Shown: positions 9,101 to 17,192 of the stretch, in pieces
Layout: each line of letters opens with the position of its first letter
How positions within the stretch are numbered: position 1 is the stretch's first letter
Assembly: GCF_013870515.1 (NCBI RefSeq)
Contig: NZ_JACBXA010000019.1
Location: 1 to 46,598, forward strand
Source: Streptomyces albidus (ex Kaewkla and Franco 2022)
Lineage (GTDB): Bacteria; Actinomycetota; Actinomycetes; Streptomycetales; Streptomycetaceae
DNA length: 46,598 bases
Direction of reading: 5' to 3'
Made by a program: the position numbers and the translations under genes
Notes under the pieces: generated by a model
Databases searched by the model: none
Seen by the model: only the letters and a program-made list of their open reading frames with translations
Told to the model about the DNA's origin: nothing

Positions 9101-12100
9101 TACCCGTGGAGGCGAGGAAGTTGGGGTCGCCGCTGTAGGCGGCGGTGAGGGCATAAGCTCCGGCCGGGAACGCCGGGAGGATGCCGGTGGCGACACCACC
9201 TGCGTCCAACGCCACGGTGACACTCTCACCGGTACCGCCACTCACGGTCACGGTTCCGCTCGGCGTCCCCGCACCTGGCGCCACCGCCGCGACCGTGACC
9301 GTGAACGTCGCCTCCTGCCCGAACGCCGACGGATCCGGCGCCGACACCAACGACGTCGATGTCCCAGCCCGGTCAACCGTGTGCGTATCCGACCCCGACG
9401 ACGAAGCGAAGTCCGCATCCCCGCCATACGTACCGATCACCGTATACACACCGGCCGGAAGCGAACTGACGTCAACCACGGCGATACCCGAAGCATCCAG
9501 AGTCGCCGTCAACGTCGGACCACCATCGAACGCGAAAGTGACTGTGCCCGTCGGCGAACCCGCACCGGGTGCCACCGCAGAACTCACCGCAGCGAACACC
9601 ACCGACTGCCCGAACACCGACGGATCCGGACTCGAAACCACAGTCGTCGACGTAGCCGCCATATCCACCGTCTGAGAATCACCACCACTCGACGAACCGA
9701 AATTCGCATCCCCGCCATAAGCCGCAGTCACCGACAGGCTGCCGGCGGGCAGGGAGTTGAAGGTGACCTGTGCTGTCCCGTCCGGAGCCACCGGCACGGT
9801 GGAGGTGTCTCCGCTGCTGACGGTGAAGGTGATCGTCCCTGTGGGAACTCCGGCCGCGGGTGACACCGGAGAGACCAGTGCCGTGAAGGTGACCGGCTGC
9901 CCGAACACGCTCGGGTCGGGCGACGAGGTGACCGAAGTCGTCGTGAGCGCCGGCTCCACCGTGTGGGTGTCGGTGCCGGTCGAAGCGGTGAAGTTCGGGT
10001 CGCCGGCGGCCTCGTAGCTGGCGGTGACCGTATGTGAGCCAGATTCCAGGGAGGCGGTGCTGACCGCGGCCACGCCATCGGCGAGGGTTCCCGTGAGAGT
10101 GATGGTGCCGTCGACGGTGAAGGTGACGGTGCCGGACGGCGTCCCTGCGCCCGGCGCCACCGGCGCGACCGTAGCCGTGAAGGTCGCCGACTGCCCGAAG
10201 ACGGTCGGGTCAGGTGTGGAGTTGACGACGGTGGTCGTGGCCGCCGCGTTGACGCTGTGGGTGTCAGAACCCGACGAAGAGTCGTAGTCGGCATCACCGC
10301 TGTAGGTCGCGGTGACCGAATGGGTGGCGACGCCCAGGCTGTCGAGCATGAGGGTGGCGGTTCCAGCACTGTCGAGGCCTTGGGTGAACGTGCCGCCGCC
10401 CGACCCGGAGATCACGAATGTCACCGTGCCCGTCGGTACAGGCCCGGGCTGACTCGGCGTGACGGTGGCGGTGATGGTGACGGGCTGGCCGAAGACCGAC
10501 GGATCCGGAGACGAGGTGACGGTGGTGGTGTTGGACGGCTCGACCTCCACGGTGTGGGTGTCGGTCGCCGAGGACGCGACGAAATTCCCGTCACCGTTGT
10601 AGGTCGCGGTGATGGAATGAGATCCCAACCCGAGCGCATTGGTGACCAGTTGGGCGGTCCCGTTGACGTCCAGGTTCTCGGTGAAGGTCCCTCCTCCGGT
10701 GCCGGAGATCACGAACGTCACCGTGCCCGAAGGCGTTCCCGCACCCGGGGTGACCGCGAAGACCGTCGCACTGACGGTTACCGACTGCCCGACCGCTGAG
10801 GGATCCGGCGAGGACGTCACCGTCGTCGCCGTCGCAGCCCGATCCACCGTGTGGCTGTCAGTGCCCGACGACCCCACGAAGACCCCGTCACCGCTGTAGG
10901 TCGCGGTGACCGAATAGCTGCCCGCAGGAAGGGAATCGAGGATCAGTTGGGCCGTGCCGTCCTGCGACACCGGCACACTCGTGGTCCCTCCTCCACCGCT
11001 GAGAGCGAACGTGACGGTCCCCGTCGGCGCCCCCGCACCCGGCGCCACCGGCGCGACCGTAGCCGTGAACGTCACCGGCCGTCCGAACACGCTCGGATCG
11101 GGCGACGAAGTGACCGAAGTCGTCGTGAGGGCCTGCTCAACCGTGTGCGTGTCACTGCCCGTCGACGAGGTGAAGTTCGGATCGCCGGCGTATACGGCCT
11201 CGACGGTGTGGCTGCCCACGGGGAGTGCGTTCGTGCTGACGGTCGCGGTGCCGGAGCTGTCGAGCGTTCCGGTGAGGGTGGTGGTGCCGTCGACGGTGAA
11301 GGTCACGCTGCCGGACGGCGCCCCCGCGCCCGGCGCCACCGGCGCCACCGTAGCCGTGAAAACGGCGGGCTCTCCGAACACGGTCGGATCAGGGGACGAG
11401 TTGACGGTCGTGGTCGTGTCGGCCGGGTTGATGACGTGGGTGTCCGAACCCGAAGACGGCACGAAGTTCGTGTCCCCGTTGTAGGACGCGGTGAGCGAGT
11501 AGGTACCGGGAGGCGCAGCGGGGACGACATAGGTCGCGGTTCCCTCGGAGTCCAGCAGGAGGACGACCGATCCGCCGCCGCTCTCCGACACGGACACGCT
11601 TCCGGTGGGGATTCCTGCTCCCGGCGCCACCGGGGCGACTGTGACGGTGAGCGTGATTTCTTCGCCGTATACGGACGGGTCGGGTGAGGATGTCAGCGTG
11701 GTCGAGGTGGCGGCGCGATTGACCGTGTGGGTGTCGATGCCCGTGGAGGCGAGGAAGTTGGGGTCGCCGCTGTAGGCGGCGGTGAGGGCGTAGGACCCGG
11801 CCGGGAACGCCGGGAGGACGCCGGTGGCGACACCACCTGCGTCCAACGCCACGGTGACACTCTCACCGGTACCGCCGCTGACGGTCACGGTTCCGCTCGG
11901 CGTCCCCGCACCTGGCGCCACCGCCGTCACTGTGACTGTGAAGGTCGCCTCCTGCCCGAACACTGACGGGTCCGGTGCGGACGTCAAGGACGTCGAGGTC
12001 CCAGCCCGGTCAACCGTGTGCGTGTCCGCGCCCGACGACGCAGCGAAGTTCGCATCTCCGCTGTAGGTACCGATCACCGTGTGCTGACCGGCCGGAAGCG

Positions 12101-15100
12101 AACCGATGTCAACCACGGCAATGCCTGAGGCATCCAGTGTCGCCGTCAACGTCGGGCCACCGTCGAAGGTGAAAGTGACTGTGCCCGTCGGCGTACCCGC
12201 ACCGGGTGCCACCGCGGAAGTCACCGCAGCGAATACCACGGACTGACCGAACACCGACGGATCCGGACTCGAGAACACCGTTGTCGACGTAGCCGCCTGA
12301 TTGACCGTCTGAGTATCACCACCACTCGACGAACCGAAATTCGCATCCCCGCCATACGCGGCAGTCACCGAATACGACCCGGCAGCAAGCGAGTTGAGGG
12401 TCAATACCGCTACCCCGTCGCTGTCGGCCGGAACGGTGACGACGCCCCCTCCGTCGATCACGAAGGTGACCGCGCCGGTGGGCGTGGCCGGGCCTGGGGT
12501 GTCGGACGCCACCGTCGCGGTGAATGTCACCGCCTGTCCGTAGACCGATGGGTCAGGAGCGGAGCTGAGGCTCGTGGTCGTCCCCGCGGGGAGCACCGTG
12601 TGGGTGTCGGTGCCGGTGGAAGTGGTGAAGTTCGGGTCGCCGGTCGCGTTGTAGGTGGCTTCGACGGTGTGGCTTCCCGCAGCGAGTGTGTTGGTGCTGA
12701 CGGTTGCCGTGCCGGAACTGTTCAGCGCCCCGGTGAGAGTGGTGGTGCCGTCGATGGTGAAGGTGACGGTGCCGGATGGCGTCCCTGCGCCCGGTGCCAC
12801 TGGTGCGACCGTGGCGGTGAAGCTTGCCGACTGCCCGAAGACGGTCGGGTCAGGTGTGGAGTTGACGACGGTGGTCGTGGCCGCCGAGTTCACGCTGTGA
12901 GTGTCAGAACCCGACGAGGGGTCGTAGTCGGCGTCACCGCCGTAGGTCGCGGTGATGGAATGAGATCCCAACCCGAGCGCATTGGTGACCAGTTGGGCGG
13001 TCCCGTTGGCGTCCAGGTTCTCGGTGAAGGTGCCTCCCCCGGTACCGGAGATCACGAATGTCACGGTGCCCGTCGGTACAGGCCCGGGCTGACTCGGCGT
13101 GACGGTGGCGGTGATGGTGACGGGCTGGCCGAAGACCGAGGGATCCGGAGACGAGGTGACGGTGGTGGTGTTGGACGGCTCGACCTCCACGGTGTGGGTG
13201 TCGGTCGCCGAGGACGCGACGAAATTCCCGTCACCGTTGTACGTCGCGGTGATGGAATGAGACCCCAGCCCCAGAACGCTCGTCACCAGACGAGCGGTCC
13301 CGTTCACATCCAGACTCTCGGTGAAGGTCCCTCCTCCGGCGCCGGAGATCACGAACGTCACCGTGCCCGATGGGGTCCCTGCACCCGGAGCGAGCGCGAA
13401 GACGGTGGCGCTGATGGTCACCGACTGTCCTACGGCGGACGGATCCGGCGTTCCGGAGACCACAGTCGCCGTCGCAGCCCGATCCACCGTGTGGCTGTCA
13501 GTGCCCGACGACCCCACGAAGACCCCGTCACCGCTGTAGGTCGCGGTGACCGAATAGCTGCCCGCAGGAAGGGAGTCGAAGGTGGCCTGCGCCGTGCCGT
13601 CCTGGGCCACCGGCACGCTCCTGGTCCCTCCTCCACCGCTGAGAGCGAACGTGACCGTCCCGGTCGGCGTCCCGGCACCCGGCGCGACGGGCGCCACATG
13701 AGCCGTGAAGGTGACCGGCTGTCCGAAGACTGTCGGGTCGGGGTTAGAGATGACTGTGGTGGTCGTCCCGGCTGGATTGACGGTGTGCGTGTCTCCACCC
13801 GTCGATGAGGTGAAGTTCGGGTCCCCGGCGGCGCTGTAGGAGGCGGTGACCGTATGCAGGCCCGGCGTCAGGGAGGCGGTGCTGACGGTTGCCGTGCCGG
13901 AACTGTTCAGCGCTCCGGTGAGAGTGGTGGTGCCGTCGATGGTGAAGGTGACGGTGCCGGACGGCGTCCCCGCACCCGGCGCCACCGGCGCCACAGTAGC
14001 CGTGAAAACGGCGGGCTCTCCGAACACGGTCGGTTCAGGGGACGAGTTGACTGTGATGGTCGTGGCCGCCGGGTCGACGGTATGAGGGTCCGCGCCCGAC
14101 GACGCAGCGAAGTCCGCATCCCCGCTGTAGGTCGCGACGACGCTGTATGTCCCCGCATTCAGCCCTGCGGAGACGAAATTCGCCACACCGCTCCCGTCAA
14201 GGGGAACAGTGACCACACCACCCGCAGTGTCAGCGAACGTCACACTCCCCGAAGGCACACCCGCACCTGGCGCCACAGCCCCCACCGAAGCAGTGAAAAC
14301 AACCTCCTGCCCGAACACCGACGGGTCGGGTGAGGATGTCAGCGTGGTCGAGGTGGCGGCGCGATTGACCGTGTGGGTGTCGATGCCCGTGGAGGAGAGG
14401 AAGTTGGCGTCGCCGCTGTAGGCGGCGGTGATCGAGAGGCTCCCCGTCGGCAGCGCGCTGTCGGTAACGGTGGCGACGCCACTCGAGTCGAGTGCCGCAG
14501 TGAAGGTCTCGCCTCCGAGATCGAATGTCACCGTGCCCGTGGGAACTCCCGTTGCAGGAGCCACCGGAGAGACCACCGCGGTGACGGTGACCGACTGCCC
14601 GAAGGCGGAGGGGTCGGGCGCGGAGTTGACGGTCGTGGTCGTCGAGGCACCGGTGACGGTGTGGGTGTCCGTTCCGCTGGAGGGCGCGAAGCCCGCATCC
14701 CCCTGATAGGCGGCAGTGACCGTGTGCGATCCGGCGGCGAGTGCGCTGGTGATGACGGTGGCCTGCCCGCCCACGAGTGCGCCGGTGAGCGTCGGGCCGC
14801 CGTCGACGGTGAAGACGACGTTGCCGGTGGGGATGCCGGCTCCCGGTGGTACGGCGGTGACGGTGGCGATGAAGGCGACCCCCTGACCCGGCACCGAGGG
14901 GTCGGGGGAGGAGGTGACCGTCGTGTCGGTCTCGGACCGGTTGACGGTGTGGGTGTCGGTGCCGTCGGAGGGGGCGTATTCGGCGTCGCCCTGATAGGCG
15001 CCGGTGACGGTGAGGCCTCCGGCAGGGAGCGTGTCGAGAGTGAGCGCGGCAGTGCCGTCGCCCGCCAACTGCACGGTGAAGGTTCCTGTGCCCTCGACCG

Positions 15101-16124
15101 TGAACACGACGTCTCCTGTCGGAATTCCCGCTCCCGGCGGTACGGCCACGACGGTTGCGGTGAACGTGACGTCCTGGCCGAAGACCGAGGGGTCCGGGGA
15201 ACTGACGACGGAGGTACTTGTGGCCGCCCGGTCGACGGTGTGCGCGTCGCTGCCGGTGGAGCCCGCGAAGCCGGCGTCCCCGCCGTACGACGCGGTGACG
15301 TTGTGGGTGCCGGGGCCGAGCGCGCCGATGGTGACGCCCGCGATGCCGGACGCGTTGAGCGGCGCGGTGTATGTGCCGCCGCCCGAGCCGGAGACGGTGA
15401 AGGTGACCGTGCCGGTAGGAGTGCCCGTACCAGGCGGGACCGGCGCCACAGTGGCGCTCAGCGTGACCGGCTGACCGAACACGGACGGGTCGGGCGAAGA
15501 GGTGACGGTGGTGGTCGTCGGCTTCCGGACCGGCGTCACGTTCTGGGTGCCGTTGCCGGTGGAAGGCAGGAAACTGGTGCTGCCGGTGTAGATCGCGATC
15601 ACCGGCTGCGGTCCGGTCGGGAGAGCCGGCACGGTGACAGTGGCGACTCCGTTCGCGTCGAGCTGCGCGAATTGGGCCGGAAGCGCGTCGATGACGAACG
15701 TGACCGTGCCGGAAGGTGTTCCGGCGCCGGGGGCCACCGCGGTGACCGTGGCGGTGAAGGTGACCGGCGTCCCCTGCGGAGACGGATTGGGTGACGACGA
15801 GACATGTGTGCTCGTGGCGGCTCTGAGGACCCCGTAGACGAACGAACCGGTGGAACGCGTGAACTGGGCGGAGCCGTTGTACGTGGCGGTCACGATGTGC
15901 GCACCCGTACTGAGCCCGCTCGTGGTCACGGTTGCCTTTCCGTTCGCGTTGAGAGGCACGGTGTAAGTGCCGCCGCCGGGGCCGGAGATGACGAAGGTGA
16001 CAGTTCCGGTGGGGGTGCCCATGCCGGGGAGGAGCGAGGTGACGGTGGCGGTGATCAAGGCCGGTTGGCCGAAGACCGACGAGGCGGGTGAGGCGGTCAC
16101 TTGGGTGAGCGTGGGTGATGCCAC
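6141..16124 (-). CDS. Giant Ig-like repeat protein, 34 tandem domains (3,327 residues)
   Basis: The protein consists almost wholly of 34 tandem domains of about 98 residues that resemble the bacterial Ig-like family Big_3_5. Each starts near 'TTVTSSPDPSVFGQPVTFTATV', has 'GAGTPTGTVTF' in the middle and ends near 'SITATYSGD..F..STGTDTHTV'. I chose the GTG at 16124 because AAGGG lies 7 nt before it and the first domain begins at once ('ASPTLTQVTASP'); the frame is open to a start at 16226, but that extension is a basic, non-hydrophobic stretch. No signal peptide, transmembrane helix, LPXTG motif or enzyme domain is seen; it ends 'TDTHTVSP'. Ig-like arrays usually act outside the cell in adhesion or as stalks, so the route of export is unexplained. 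Codon style varies in patches. The zinc-ribbon membrane protein gene lies upstream on the same strand. Confidence 0.92.
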   Translation of the reverse strand: MASPTLTQVTASPASSVFGQPALITATVTSLLPGMGTPTGTVTFVISGPGGGTYTVPLNANGKATVTTSGLSTGAHIVTATYNGSAQFTRSTGSFVYGVLRAATSTHVSSSPNPSPQGTPVTFTATVTAVAPGAGTPSGTVTFVIDALPAQFAQLDANGVATVTVPALPTGPQPVIAIYTGSTSFLPSTGNGTQNVTPVRKPTTTTVTSSPDPSVFGQPVTLSATVAPVPPGTGTPTGTVTFTVSGSGGGTYTAPLNASGIAGVTIGALGPGTHNVTASYGGDAGFAGSTGSDAHTVDRAATSTSVVSSPDPSVFGQDVTFTATVVAVPPGAGIPTGDVVFTVEGTGTFTVQLAGDGTAALTLDTLPAGGLTVTGAYQGDAEYAPSDGTDTHTVNRSETDTTVTSSPDPSVPGQGVAFIATVTAVPPGAGIPTGNVVFTVDGGPTLTGALVGGQATVITSALAAGSHTVTAAYQGDAGFAPSSGTDTHTVTGASTTTTVNSAPDPSAFGQSVTVTAVVSPVAPATGVPTGTVTFDLGGETFTAALDSSGVATVTDSALPTGSLSITAAYSGDANFLSSTGIDTHTVNRAATSTTLTSSPDPSVFGQEVVFTASVGAVAPGAGVPSGSVTFADTAGGVVTVPLDGSGVANFVSAGLNAGTYSVVATYSGDADFAASSGADPHTVDPAATTITVNSSPEPTVFGEPAVFTATVAPVAPGAGTPSGTVTFTIDGTTTLTGALNSSGTATVSTASLTPGLHTVTASYSAAGDPNFTSSTGGDTHTVNPAGTTTTVISNPDPTVFGQPVTFTAHVAPVAPGAGTPTGTVTFALSGGGGTRSVPVAQDGTAQATFDSLPAGSYSVTATYSGDGVFVGSSGTDSHTVDRAATATVVSGTPDPSAVGQSVTISATVFALAPGAGTPSGTVTFVISGAGGGTFTESLDVNGTARLVTSVLGLGSHSITATYNGDGNFVASSATDTHTVEVEPSNTTTVTSSPDPSVFGQPVTITATVTPSQPGPVPTGTVTFVISGTGGGTFTENLDANGTAQLVTNALGLGSHSITATYGGDADYDPSSGSDTHSVNSAATTTVVNSTPDPTVFGQSASFTATVAPVAPGAGTPSGTVTFTIDGTTTLTGALNSSGTATVSTNTLAAGSHTVEATYNATGDPNFTTSTGTDTHTVLPAGTTTSLSSAPDPSVYGQAVTFTATVASDTPGPATPTGAVTFVIDGGGVVTVPADSDGVAVLTLNSLAAGSYSVTAAYGGDANFGSSSGGDTQTVNQAATSTTVFSSPDPSVFGQSVVFAAVTSAVAPGAGTPTGTVTFTFDGGPTLTATLDASGIAVVDIGSLPAGQHTVIGTYSGDANFAASSGADTHTVDRAGTSTSLTSAPDPSVFGQEATFTVTVTAVAPGAGTPSGTVTVSGGTGESVTVALDAGGVATGVLPAFPAGSYALTAAYSGDPNFLASTGIDTHTVNRAATSTTLTSSPDPSVYGEEITLTVTVAPVAPGAGIPTGSVSVSESGGGSVVLLLDSEGTATYVVPAAPPGTYSLTASYNGDTNFVPSSGSDTHVINPADTTTTVNSSPDPTVFGEPAVFTATVAPVAPGAGAPSGSVTFTVDGTTTLTGTLDSSGTATVSTNALPVGSHTVEAVYAGDPNFTSSTGSDTHTVEQALTTTSVTSSPDPSVFGRPVTFTATVAPVAPGAGAPTGTVTFALSGGGGTTSVPVSQDGTAQLILDSLPAGSYSVTATYSGDGVFVGSSGTDSHTVDRAATATTVTSSPDPSAVGQSVTVSATVFAVTPGAGTPSGTVTFVISGTGGGTFTENLDVNGTAQLVTNALGLGSHSITATYNGDGNFVASSATDTHTVEVEPSNTTTVTSSPDPSVFGQPVTITATVTPSQPGPVPTGTVTFVISGSGGGTFTQGLDSAGTATLMLDSLGVATHSVTATYSGDADYDSSSGSDTHSVNAAATTTVVNSTPDPTVFGQSATFTATVAPVAPGAGTPSGTVTFTVDGTITLTGTLADGVAAVSTASLESGSHTVTASYEAAGDPNFTASTGTDTHTVEPALTTTSVTSSPDPSVFGQPVTFTALVSPVSPAAGVPTGTITFTVSSGDTSTVPVAPDGTAQVTFNSLPAGSLSVTAAYGGDANFGSSSGGDSQTVDMAATSTTVVSSPDPSVFGQSVVFAAVSSAVAPGAGSPTGTVTFAFDGGPTLTATLDASGIAVVDVSSLPAGVYTVIGTYGGDADFASSSGSDTHTVDRAGTSTSLVSAPDPSAFGQEATFTVTVAAVAPGAGTPSGTVTVSGGTGESVTVALDAGGVATGILPAFPAGAYALTAAYSGDPNFLASTGIDTHTVNRAGTSTSLVSAPDPSVFGQEVVFTASVGAVAPGAGVPSGSVTFADSAGGVVTVPLDVSGEASFVSAGLSAGTYSVVATYSGDADFAASSGADSHTVDPAATTITVNSSPEPTVVGQTVTFLAVVSSVAPGAGTPSGSVTFTVDGTTTLTGTLDSSGTATVSTNTLTAGSHTVEASYDAAGDPNFSSSTGGDTHTVNPAGTTTTVISSPDPTVFGQPVTFTAHVAPVAPGAGTPTGTVTFVLSGGGGTTSVPVSQDGTARLILDSLPADSYSLTATYSGDGEFVGSSGTDTHTVNRASTTTVVSGTPNPSAVGQSVTISATVFALAPGAGTPSGTVTFVISGSGGGTFTENLDANGTAQLVTSALGLGAHSVTGTYSGDADFGPSTGSHTHTVEVEPSNSTTVTSSPDPSVFGEPVTVTATVTPGSPGPTPTGTVTFVISGSGGGTFTENLDAGGTAQLVIAALASGSHSITGTYSGDADYDPSSGSDNHTVNPAATTTVVNSTPDPTVFGQSATFTATVAPVAPGAGTPSGTVTFTIDGTTLTGALNSSGTATVSTNTLAAGSHTVEATYNATGDLSFTTSTGTDTHTVDPADTSTTVISSPDPSVFGQPVAFTALVSPVSPATGVPTGTVTFAVSGGGTSTVPVALDGTAQVTFNSLPSGSLSVTATYNGDTDYGPSTGTDTHTAIKATTTTTVLSTPDPSSFGEPVTLTAQVTATAPGAGTPSGTVTFTIGGGPALTGTLDGSGTTSVTTGTLPVGVHNVTATYSGDADFNPSTGTDTQTVNRVATTTTVSGVPDPSAFGQAVTFTATVTSNLPAAGTPAGTVTFLFDGTTPVTAPLVGGVATVTRSNLTPGTHTVSANYGGSPEFATSNGADAHTVASGATTTTVVSSPDPSRPGRVVTFTATVAATPPAPGTPAGTVTFVIGGSGGGTFTAPLVNGVAVVTNQGMSVGTHAISATYNGNAQFAPSTGTDTHTVSP
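7025..14075 (-). repeat. Higher-order tandem repeat inside the Ig-like gene (about 2.64 kb period)
   Basis: Inside the domain array a block of nine domains recurs: domains 8-16 (about 14075-11432), 17-25 (about 11431-8790) and, in part, 26-31 (about 8789-7025). The same landmark (TCCGGAGACGAGGTGACGGT or close) occurs at 7861, 10504 and 13144, spacings of 2643 and 2640 bp. Positions 10501-10600 and 13141-13240 are identical over about 100 nt; 7381-7463 matches 12661-12743 two periods away. Domains 1-6 and 32-34 fall outside this pattern. Confidence 0.85.
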
Positions 16125-16802
16125 GGTGGCGCCCTTTCGTAGTCCGGACCGCCCCTGATCGCCCCGCAGCGCCGTGCGCGCCTTCCGTACACCGAGCGGT
16201 GCCCGATGCCCCGTGGTCCGTCTCAACTCCGCGGCTGTGTCCGGGAGTCGGCAGCGGGTGACGAGAGAAGAGCCGTCCTTTCACTCGCCCGCCGTTGGAC
16301 CGGGATACGAATTGACCAGTGGTCCGCTACCACCGATGGACCCACGATTCAGGTCACCACTCCAGATCGGGGTTCGCAATTCCCTCCAATGGCGCAGCGC
16401 GTGACATCTTCAAGGGAGCGAAGTCGCCGCTGAAAGCGCCACTTATGCATTTCACGCCTGGGCATCTCACTTCTCGAAGCGATTGCCGTCCGAAGTCGAC
16501 GGGGTCGCGGTCGAGGACGATTCCGCTTGGCCTGCTCGAAGTGCGAACGGGCAGCGAGAGGGCACCCATGTGGGTCGGCACGGTCCGCGTCAGGCTGTCC
16601 GGCTCAGCGGAACTCCGCAGCGGGGGTGAGGGGACATCGTCGACCTTCGGCTCCCGACCGCCGGGTAGGGCCGGCCCATCCGCTGATGCCTGCGACAGGC
16701 GCAGCGTGCCGTCGTGGCGGCTGCGGGTGCCCGGCTGGCCATCGCCGAACGGGTCGAGGAGGTCCGGGCACGCCGTCGAGGTGTCGTTCGGAGGGCAAGC
16801 CG
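16125..16802. other. No confident gene: leader of the giant Ig-like gene
   Basis: This stretch must carry the promoter of the giant gene, but I see no convincing -10/-35 pair or operator. Open frames here on both strands have compositionally odd, low-complexity products and no ribosome sites. Weak resemblance to coding sequence near 16690-16800 on the plus strand may be the decayed upstream part of the regulator fragment that follows. Confidence 0.5.
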
Positions 16803-16970
16803 CACGCGTTGAGCTGGCTCGAAGAGGAACGGCGCGTCCTGTTCGGCTGTGTGTATGGCGCACGTGCGCGGTTTGCACGCCCGAGGCGTGGTCCATGTGC
16901 GAGCCGCTGTGGACGCATTTCATGGACCACAGGTATTACGCGGACGTCATCGATGCGTTCGGAATCGCCT
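16803..16970 (+). pseudogene. Remnant of an AfsR/NB-ARC-type TPR regulator
   Basis: Three successive plus-strand frames together spell a fragment typical of the region between the NB-ARC and TPR parts of AfsR-type regulators: '[17 protein letters not shown]' in frame 0 (from 16803), '[13 protein letters not shown]' in frame 1 (from 16861), then '[22 protein letters not shown]' in frame 2 (from 16895). At least two frameshifts separate them and no intact flanking domains remain, so this is a relic. The assignment rests on the pattern WL..ER..L..C.....LW.HF.DHRYY.D.IDAF; it is moderately certain. Confidence 0.45.
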
Positions 16971-17192
16971 GGCCGCCGCATTGCAGTGCGAGGAGCGTCG
17001 AGCTACGTGGTCTTCGGTTCGGCGCCGGCGGTTGCACCACGGAATGCCCCGCCGACGGCCCGCCGCGTACGTGCCTGGCTGTTCGGCGTGAGACGCGGGT
17101 ACGTCCTCAGCGTGAAGCCGGGCCCCCGTGCCACCAAGCCCCTTCGCGCCGCATCATGATCACCTGGATCGGATCAACTCTCGCACCCGGCC

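Noticed and set aside
6141..16091. Long plus-strand open frames inside the Ig-like gene (for example 8571-9863, 12600-13808, 14373-15794) coding for Arg/Gly-rich or Val/Thr-rich products
   Set aside because: They are antisense shadows of the minus-strand repeat gene: the same peptides recur with the repeat period, none has a ribosome site, and the minus-strand frame alone is open over 10 kb with a consistent domain pattern.
6141..16124. Possible CRISPR or satellite array because of the regular repetition
   Set aside because: Repeats are about 294 bp, diverged, and keep a protein-coding frame throughout; there are no short identical repeats with unique spacers.
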